Below, one piece after another: positions 57,618 through 64,000 of a DNA stretch of 64,000 bases. The stretch lies in contig NZ_WUAG01000001.1 of assembly GCF_009828855.1 (NCBI RefSeq), forward strand, positions 1,240,001 through 1,304,000, read 5' to 3'. The DNA comes from Psychromonas sp. L1A2. Lineage in GTDB: Bacteria; Pseudomonadota; Gammaproteobacteria; Enterobacterales; Psychromonadaceae. The notes below the pieces were generated by a model that saw nothing but the letters and a program-made list of their open reading frames with translations, was not told where the DNA came from and searched no databases. Position 1 is the first letter of the stretch. Each line of letters starts with the position of its first letter. A program made the translations under genes and the position numbers.

Positions 57618-58482
57618 GAGTAAGTTCTCCTCGACGACGTAATAATACTTTTTCAGCAAGTCCCACTAACCAAACTAATATCGACCCTAATGTCGCAGCG
57701 ACAATTAATGCAGCCCATATTTGTTCCGTTTGTCCGTAATAAGAACCACTCAATAAGCGCGCCCCTAAACCACCTTGTGCACCTGTTGGAAGCTCTGCCA
57801 CAATCGCACCTACTAATGCCGCTGCAATCGCTACTTTTAAGCTAGCAAATAAATAAGGTTGTGCAGAATACCAACGTAGTTTCCAAAAAATATCTTTGGC
57901 ACTAGCACTGTAGGTGTGCATTAACTCTTCGTGTAATTTATCTGATGAACGTAATCCTTTCACCATCGCGATAGTGACGGGAAAGAAAGACAGATACATG
58001 GATATGATGGCTTTAGGAATCACACCAGTAATATTAATCGCCCCGAGCACCACCACAACCATTGGTGCAATCGCTAGGATTGGGATAGTTTGTGAAGCTA
58101 TTACCCAAGGCATTAAACTCGACTCTAAGGTTTTATTATTGACGATACCGACCGCAATTAAGATGCCGAGTAGCGAACCAAATACAAAGCCTAATAAGGT
58201 GGAGTTAAGGGTTATTTGTGCATGAAAAATAAGTGAGCGTTTAGAAGTAACCGGTTTATCAATTATCGATTTTATCAACTCTTGGCCCACTTGATGCGGC
58301 GCAGGTAGCATTGGCCTTTTAACTTCATAGGCTTGAGATATGACTTGTTGATAAGTCCACTCTTGGTTTTTTCGTTCCAAGTTATTGATCAGTTGATTGC
58401 CATTCATAATTAACGCAGCGAGGTACCATATCGCGATCACTATGATGAACAAACTGACAAAAGAGAATATTTTTTGCTTCAT
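57610..58482 (-). CDS. ABC transporter permease (first)
   Basis: 290 residues, a second BPD_transp_1 permease with the EAA-like loop SSDKLHEELMHTYSASAKDI. Two different permeases in one operon imply a heterodimeric channel, as in some nitrate/taurine/thiamine-precursor-type importers. It overlaps the next permease by 8 bp. Confidence 0.92.
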   Translation of the reverse strand: MKQKIFSFVSLFIIVIAIWYLAALIMNGNQLINNLERKNQEWTYQQVISQAYEVKRPMLPAPHQVGQELIKSIIDKPVTSKRSLIFHAQITLNSTLLGFVFGSLLGILIAVGIVNNKTLESSLMPWVIASQTIPILAIAPMVVVVLGAINITGVIPKAIISMYLSFFPVTIAMVKGLRSSDKLHEELMHTYSASAKDIFWKLRWYSAQPYLFASLKVAIAAALVGAIVAELPTGAQGGLGARLLSGSYYGQTEQIWAALIVAATLGSILVWLVGLAEKVLLRRRGELTHA

Positions 58483-58508
58483 TTTTGTCTACTCCTTTAG
58501 ACTGGAAA

Positions 58509-59342
58509 CTAGTCGATAGCATGCTCATGTGCTAGTGCAGAGCGAATCTCACTGGCTAATGCATGAAACTCAGGTCGATCTCTTAATGCTAATGTTTTAA
58601 GCCTTGGTAACGGGCTTTCAATGACTTTTAAGATACGTCCTGGGCGCGGCGACATCACTACGATATGCGTTGACAATAATACTGCTTCATCAATTGAGTG
58701 GGTCACAAACACGACGGTTTTTTGTGTTTCACTCCAAATCCGTAGTAGCTCAATATTCATGTGATCACGGGTTATTTCGTCTAGTGCACCAAAAGGTTCA
58801 TCCATTAGTAATAAGTCTGGATTAAGGCACAATGCGCGTGCAATCGAGGCTCGTTGTTGCATACCGCCTGAAAGCTGCCAAGGGAACTTATTATGAAAGT
58901 CTTGTAACCCAACCATTTGTAGATATTTATCAATCTGTTTATTCTTATGAGCATCAGATTGCTTTGAAATTTCCATAGGAAGTGCGCAATTTTGCTTTAT
59001 ATTTCGCCAAGGGAGTAATGCAGGCGCTTGAAAAACATAACCGTATAAACGATTTAAACGCGCGTCTTCTGCATCGGTACCATTTACTTTAAGGTTGCCT
59101 GATGTTGGACGCTCTAAGTCCGCAATAACACGTAATAAAGTGGTTTTCCCGCAACCGGAAGGACCAATAAAAGAAACAAAGTCACCACTCTTAATGCTTA
59201 AATTAATATTAGATAACGCGTGTACATCGCCGTCTTTACTTGGGAAAATCAACGATAAATCCTGTACAGATATCATTTCACGCTTTGGCTTAACAGTTAG
59301 GCTCGGCTCTGTCAGTGTGGTTTGTTCTTCAACTGCTAACAT
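58509..59342 (-). CDS. ABC transporter ATP-binding protein
   Basis: 277 residues. Walker A GPSGCGKTT, signature LSGGMQQR, Walker B LLLMDEPFGALDE and the H-loop VTHS are all intact. Closest in style to the SsuB/TauB/ThiZ-type ATPases that partner NMT1-family binding proteins. It lies 26 bp from the first permease gene and 78 bp from hydA, in the same operon. Confidence 0.95.
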   Translation of the reverse strand: MLAVEEQTTLTEPSLTVKPKREMISVQDLSLIFPSKDGDVHALSNINLSIKSGDFVSFIGPSGCGKTTLLRVIADLERPTSGNLKVNGTDAEDARLNRLYGYVFQAPALLPWRNIKQNCALPMEISKQSDAHKNKQIDKYLQMVGLQDFHNKFPWQLSGGMQQRASIARALCLNPDLLLMDEPFGALDEITRDHMNIELLRIWSETQKTVVFVTHSIDEAVLLSTHIVVMSPRPGRILKVIESPLPRLKTLALRDRPEFHALASEIRSALAHEHAID

Positions 59343-59420
59343 ATTACCTCTCTTATCTTATTAACTTTTTATCTTACTCACTGTTGATATTGTGAATTAT
59401 TGAGCTTGCTAATCGGCAGA

Positions 59421-60866
<1,446 letters not shown>

Positions 60867-61054
60867 TCAATCCTCCGTGGTAGTGCCGATATTGCACTTT
60901 TTAAAATAGTTAAGATGCTAAAAGTGGGTTGTTGCATCTCGATGAAATATTTTTTATTGTCATCTGTTACAAAAAATCTTTTATAACCATTATTTTTGTA
61001 ACGATAAATATGTCTCTTTATGCGGTTGCAATTAACAAGCCAATAACAAACTAG

Positions 61055-61070
61055 TTGACCAATTGGACTA
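61055..61070. promoter_or_regulatory. RutR box, hydA side
   Basis: TTGACCAATTGGACTA matches 12 of the 14 defined positions of the RutR consensus TTGACCANNTGGTCAA; the left half is perfect. Confidence 0.7.
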
Positions 61071-61294
61071 CTTTTTGTTGTGGGGCAGCATGTTTACTAG
61101 TGTGTTAATTCATTGGGTGGTTGTTATTGTTGATGGTGTTGTCGATATTGAAAGAGCACCTTGCTCATTATTAGCGCATTTACTCCCTCATTTGGTGCGT
61201 TAAATTTGTACTCCTTTCGGTTAATATAAAACCTAATTGATTTTATGGTACTCAAAGCCTTTGAAATACGGCATTTAAGTAAAATTAAATATTC

Positions 61295-61310
61295 CTGTCC
61301 TGTTGGTCAG
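61295..61310. promoter_or_regulatory. RutR box, amidohydrolase side (weaker)
   Basis: CTGTCCTGTTGGTCAG matches 10 of 14 consensus positions; the right half TGGTCA is perfect. It lies 70 bp before the amidohydrolase start. Confidence 0.5.
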
Positions 61311-61380
61311 TATTTTGCATTATGTTTAATTGATTATGTTTTTTGGAATGTAGATTAATTCAACTTTATTGGAGTCAATC

Positions 61381-62610
61381 ATGGAAGCTTTAAAAATTAA
61401 TAGTGATCGTCTATGGGATAGTTTGATGGAAATGGCCAAAATAGGCGGTACAGTCAAAGGTGGTTGTTGTCGTTTAGCCTTAACTGATTTAGATAAACAA
61501 GGAAGGGAACTCTATATAAAGTGGGCTGAAGAAGCAGGCTGTACTGTTAAGGTTGATGCCATTGGCAATATAATGTGTACGCGTCCTGGTGAAGATATGA
61601 GTTTGCCGCCAGTGGGCACAGGCAGTCACCTCGATACACAACCGACCGGTGGCAAGTTCGATGGGGTTTATGGTGTGTTATCGGGTTTAGAAGTGGTGCG
61701 TTCAATGAACGATCAAGGCATTAAAACTAAGCATCCCATCGAAATATCTGTTTGGACGAATGAAGAGGGCTCTCGATTCGCACCAGCAATGATGGGGTCT
61801 GGTGTGGTATCAGGTCGTTTTACCCTTGAAGAAATTTTAGATAAAACCGATGTAGATGGCTTACGTTTAGGTGATGAATTGGAACGTATAGGCTTTGCTG
61901 GTGAAACACCAGTCACAGGGCGTGACTTCCATGCCTTTTTTGAAGCGCATATCGAGCAAGGGCCGTACCTAGAAGCTGAAGAAAAACAAGTCGGTATAGT
62001 GACAGGTGGGCAAGGGCAACGTTGGTACAATGCAACCTTTATAGGCCGTGAATCACACGCAGGTACTACACCGATGCATCTACGTAACGATGCATTAATT
62101 GCCAGCTCTCAGTTGGTATTGAAGGTAGAGGAAATTGCTAAAGCACATCCTCCAGGCTGCGGCACTGTTGGCTTCATGCAAGTTACCCCTAATTCCCGTA
62201 ATACTATTCCTGGTTCAATTTCTATGAGTATTGACTTACGCCATCCTATAGATGGTGAGTTAACCTTGATGGATAAAGCATTAACAGAAGCAATTGCTGA
62301 AATAGAAGCGACAGGTGTTTCTGTTGAATTAGACCCATTTTGGTATTACGAGCCTATTCACTTTAACACTGAGTGTGTTAGTGCAGTGCGCAAAGCCGCT
62401 GTTGATTTGGGTTATAGTCACATGGATATTATTGCTGGCGCTGGGCACGATGCTTGTTATGTTTCAGATTTCGCACCAACAAGTATGATTTTCACGCCAT
62501 GTTTAAATGGAATTAGCCATAATGAAATTGAAAGTACGACACAAGAAGAGTGTGAGGGGGGCTGTTCAGTTTTACTTAATGCGATGCTGACAATGGCAGA
62601 GGTGGTGTAG
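61381..62610 (+). CDS. N-carbamoyl-beta-alanine amidohydrolase-like Zn enzyme (M20 family)
   Basis: Hydrolyses N-carbamoyl amino acids to the amino acid, CO2 and ammonia. 409 residues from the ATG at 61381 (GGAG six bases upstream; a TTG at 61369 is less likely). Family motifs: GTGSHLDTQPTGGKFDGVYG, WTNEEGSRFAP, EAHIEQGPYLE and GAGHDACYVSDFAPTSMIF. The family also includes allantoate amidohydrolase and L-carbamoylases; its place among hydA, rutR and preT argues for beta-ureidopropionase, step three of the pathway. Confidence 0.88.
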   Translation: MEALKINSDRLWDSLMEMAKIGGTVKGGCCRLALTDLDKQGRELYIKWAEEAGCTVKVDAIGNIMCTRPGEDMSLPPVGTGSHLDTQPTGGKFDGVYGVLSGLEVVRSMNDQGIKTKHPIEISVWTNEEGSRFAPAMMGSGVVSGRFTLEEILDKTDVDGLRLGDELERIGFAGETPVTGRDFHAFFEAHIEQGPYLEAEEKQVGIVTGGQGQRWYNATFIGRESHAGTTPMHLRNDALIASSQLVLKVEEIAKAHPPGCGTVGFMQVTPNSRNTIPGSISMSIDLRHPIDGELTLMDKALTEAIAEIEATGVSVELDPFWYYEPIHFNTECVSAVRKAAVDLGYSHMDIIAGAGHDACYVSDFAPTSMIFTPCLNGISHNEIESTTQEECEGGCSVLLNAMLTMAEVV

Positions 62611-62654
62611 GCGATATAATTTATTTTATATCGTTAATATTTTTTAATTTATTA

Positions 62655-62698
62655 AATAACAGTAAGTTAGCTAAATTAATTAACTTACTGTTATTTTA
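62655..62698. terminator. Bidirectional terminator between amidohydrolase and rutR
   Basis: AAATAACAGTAAGTTA (62655-62670) pairs perfectly over 16 bp with TAACTTACTGTTATTT (62682-62697); A and T tracts flank it. The two genes converge here. Confidence 0.85.
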
Positions 62699-62709
62699 TT
62701 TAAATCGCT

Positions 62710-63360
62710 TTAAAGCAACTTCACACCACAGCCTTTTAATACGACCTGCGTAATCAATTCTGCTCCTGTTTCAAAATCACTTTCTTCTAATTCAGTTTTG
62801 CCCATCAAAATACTGCTTTGTAGACCATAGTCAGCATACGCTTGGGTTGATGACCAGATCATAAATAATAGATGTTCAGGACTGATTGGGTTCATCCATT
62901 GTTTTGCTATCCATTCTCGAAATACCTGACAGGTTTTCATGAATTGATCTTTTAAGTCTGTTTGTAGCTTTTCACGTAAGAAAGGTGCGCCGTGTAGAAG
63001 CTCTGAAGCAAAGATACGAGATGCATTTGAATGATCTTTAGACTGTTTTACTTTAAGTATAATGTAGTGTCTAAGCGCTTCCCTTGGGTGTTGATCTGCA
63101 CTCATCCCTTCCATGTCCACTAACCAAATTTTTAAAATTTGAATTAAGACTTCTTTATATAGCACTTCTTTTGTTTTGAAATAATAGAGAATATTAGACT
63201 TTGGCAACTGTGCTTGTTCTGCAATAGATGAAATAGTGGTGCCATTATATCCATATTCAGCAAAGCGTTGCTCTGCGACAGACAGAATAAGCTGCAGGTT
63301 ATCTTTACGAATATCTGCTGATTTACGACGTGTGGTACTGACTTTTTTATTTTCTTTCAT
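62710..63360 (-). CDS. rutR: TetR-family pyrimidine regulator RutR
   Basis: RutR represses or activates pyrimidine-use genes and responds to uracil and thymine. 216 residues; TetR helix-turn-helix at about 23-68 (FAEYGYNGTTISSIAEQAQL, then PKSNILYYFKTKEVLY). The RutR ligand-domain signatures IFASELLHGAPFL and LLFMIWSSTQAYADY match E. coli RutR closely. It is divergent from preT; a strong RutR box lies in the gap between them, so it may regulate itself as well. Confidence 0.92.
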   Translation of the reverse strand: MKENKKVSTTRRKSADIRKDNLQLILSVAEQRFAEYGYNGTTISSIAEQAQLPKSNILYYFKTKEVLYKEVLIQILKIWLVDMEGMSADQHPREALRHYIILKVKQSKDHSNASRIFASELLHGAPFLREKLQTDLKDQFMKTCQVFREWIAKQWMNPISPEHLLFMIWSSTQAYADYGLQSSILMGKTELEESDFETGAELITQVVLKGCGVKLL

Positions 63361-63665
63361 TTAGTTTTCTCTGCACTGTTATGTCGCAATCGGATACTTC
63401 ATGGTGCGACATCATCTCATATTTTCATTTGTAAATAATAGTGATAATTATTCTCTTTTTGAGTGGTTAAATCCAAGAAAAATTCTATTCACATTTATTT
63501 CATATAAAACAAAAGCTTAACTGTTAGTTTGTTTTTTGATCTAACTTGTTGACCCTGTGGTCAGTTAGTTGGCTTGCTGATTGCATTGTCTTAATTGTAA
63601 CTCAAACTTAAATTAACACTTAGACACTGGCTGATCATTAATTACCAACAGGAGAGATCATCGTG
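63361..63665. promoter_or_regulatory. Control region between rutR and preT
   Basis: No gene. Contains the RutR box at 63549-63564 and a Fur-like AT-rich palindrome (AATAGTGATAATTATTCTC, 63437-63455, 15 of 19 positions), the latter possibly by chance. Confidence 0.6.
63549..63564. promoter_or_regulatory. RutR box, preT side
   Basis: TTGACCCTGTGGTCAG matches 12 of 14 defined RutR consensus positions, inside a larger palindrome framed by CTAAC and GTTAG. It lies about 100 bp before preT. Confidence 0.75.
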
Positions 63666-64000
63666 ATGAATATGGACAATTCAGTAAATTATTCGCAGCA
63701 ACAACTGGCATTAAATCAGATGTTTAAAGATATTAACCCCGCCCTCAGTGCCCGCCAAGCCGGCATTGAAAGTTCTCGTTGTTATTATTGCTACGATGCT
63801 CCTTGCATTAAAGCTTGCCCATCTAAAATTAATATCCCTAGTTTTATCGCTAGTATACACGCAGATGACCTGACGGGTGCTGCAAAAACCATTTACAAAG
63901 AAAATATAATGGGCGGCAGTTGTGCGCGAGTTTGTCCTACTGAAATTCTTTGTGAACAGGCTTGTGTTAGAAATAAAGAAGAAGAGAAAGCCCCTGTAAG
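63666..64000 (+). CDS. preT: Dihydropyrimidine dehydrogenase subunit PreT (5' part)
   Basis: PreT with PreA reduces uracil and thymine with NADH, the first step of the reductive pathway. The window ends after 111 codons, in frame. The ferredoxin-like cysteine clusters are visible: CYYCYDAPCIKACP and CARVCPTEILCEQAC. E. coli PreT has the same arrangement. GGAGAG precedes the start; a GTG at 63663 is an alternative to the ATG at 63666. preA is expected just downstream of the window. Confidence 0.92.
   Translation, partial: MNMDNSVNYSQQQLALNQMFKDINPALSARQAGIESSRCYYCYDAPCIKACPSKINIPSFIASIHADDLTGAAKTIYKENIMGGSCARVCPTEILCEQACVRNKEEEKAPV

Larger units (their letters stand above)
60867..61380. promoter_or_regulatory. 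Divergent control region between hydA and the amidohydrolase gene
   Basis: 514-bp gap without a gene. It contains two RutR-box matches, at 61055-61070 and 61295-61310, one towards each divergent gene. Confidence 0.7.

Noticed and set aside
63437-63455. Fur box between rutR and preT
   Set aside because: 15/19 match, but the stretch is a simple AT-rich palindrome and the genes have a better explained regulator.

Overview
The window looks like the chromosome of a cold-adapted or marine gammaproteobacterium. DNA is AT-rich, housekeeping gene order is that of Enterobacterales/Vibrionales/Alteromonadales (rlmN-pilF-rodZ-ispG-hisS-yfgM-bamB-der-yfgJ and lpoA-yraN-diaA-dolP next to rsmI and rnpB), and there is an alginate lyase. 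Psychromonas or a close relative is my best guess; this is inferred from gene order and protein style, not from a database search.

Layout. (1) 1-2612: end of a ferrous iron uptake operon (feoB, feoC). (2) 3163-12497: rlmN, the type IV pilus lipoprotein pilF, rodZ, ispG, hisS, yfgM, bamB, der and yfgJ, all on +. (3) 12918-16498 on -: lpoA, yraN, diaA, dolP; divergent rsmI; then the RNase P RNA gene rnpB (17520-17889). (4) 17873-31877: a 14-kb genomic island inserted at the 3' end of rnpB. It is bounded by a perfect 16-bp direct repeat (attL 17873-17888, attR 31862-31877), and its tyrosine integrase starts 31 bp inside attL. Cargo: a GIY-YIG endonuclease gene, a LexA-controlled umuDC pair, a divergent restriction-modification system, a 2.1-kb gene-free stretch, a small possible DNA-binding protein facing an 11-bp repeat array, a serine recombinase, a secreted endonuclease I and a lipoprotein. 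The probable native rnpB terminator now lies beyond attR. (5) 31923-33300: decayed genes (ECF sigma fragment, frameshifted DUF3455 gene), a small membrane protein and a 7-bp tandem repeat. (6) 33389-39975: a chemoreceptor, a three-domain alginate lyase and a diguanylate cyclase. (7) 40572-45833: a PaeA/YtfL-type polyamine exporter, speA-speB (arginine to agmatine to putrescine) and a CBS-domain protein. (8) 46298-50273: a coupled operon of an MMPL/RND exporter, a ferritin-like di-iron protein and a ketoacyl-ACP synthase III; its function is not obvious. (9) 51035-55388: an Old Yellow Enzyme reductase, an RCC1-propeller lipoprotein and an AlkB-like dioxygenase. (10) 55585-64000: a reductive pyrimidine degradation locus: an ABC importer with two permeases, dihydropyrimidinase, an N-carbamoyl-beta-alanine amidohydrolase-like enzyme, the regulator rutR and the start of preT. 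Three matches to the RutR operator lie in the two regulatory gaps.

Across the window there are two families of short MITE-like repeats with terminal inverted repeats (family A near 2699, 50276 and a lone end at 45280; family B near 12545, 50758 and 54449).

The most interesting items are the rnpB island with its displaced terminator and paired integrase arm-type sites, the 11-bp helically phased repeats facing a small DNA-binding protein gene, the exporter/di-iron/KAS III operon, the RutR regulon reconstructed from its operators, and the in-frame TGA in the GIY-YIG gene.
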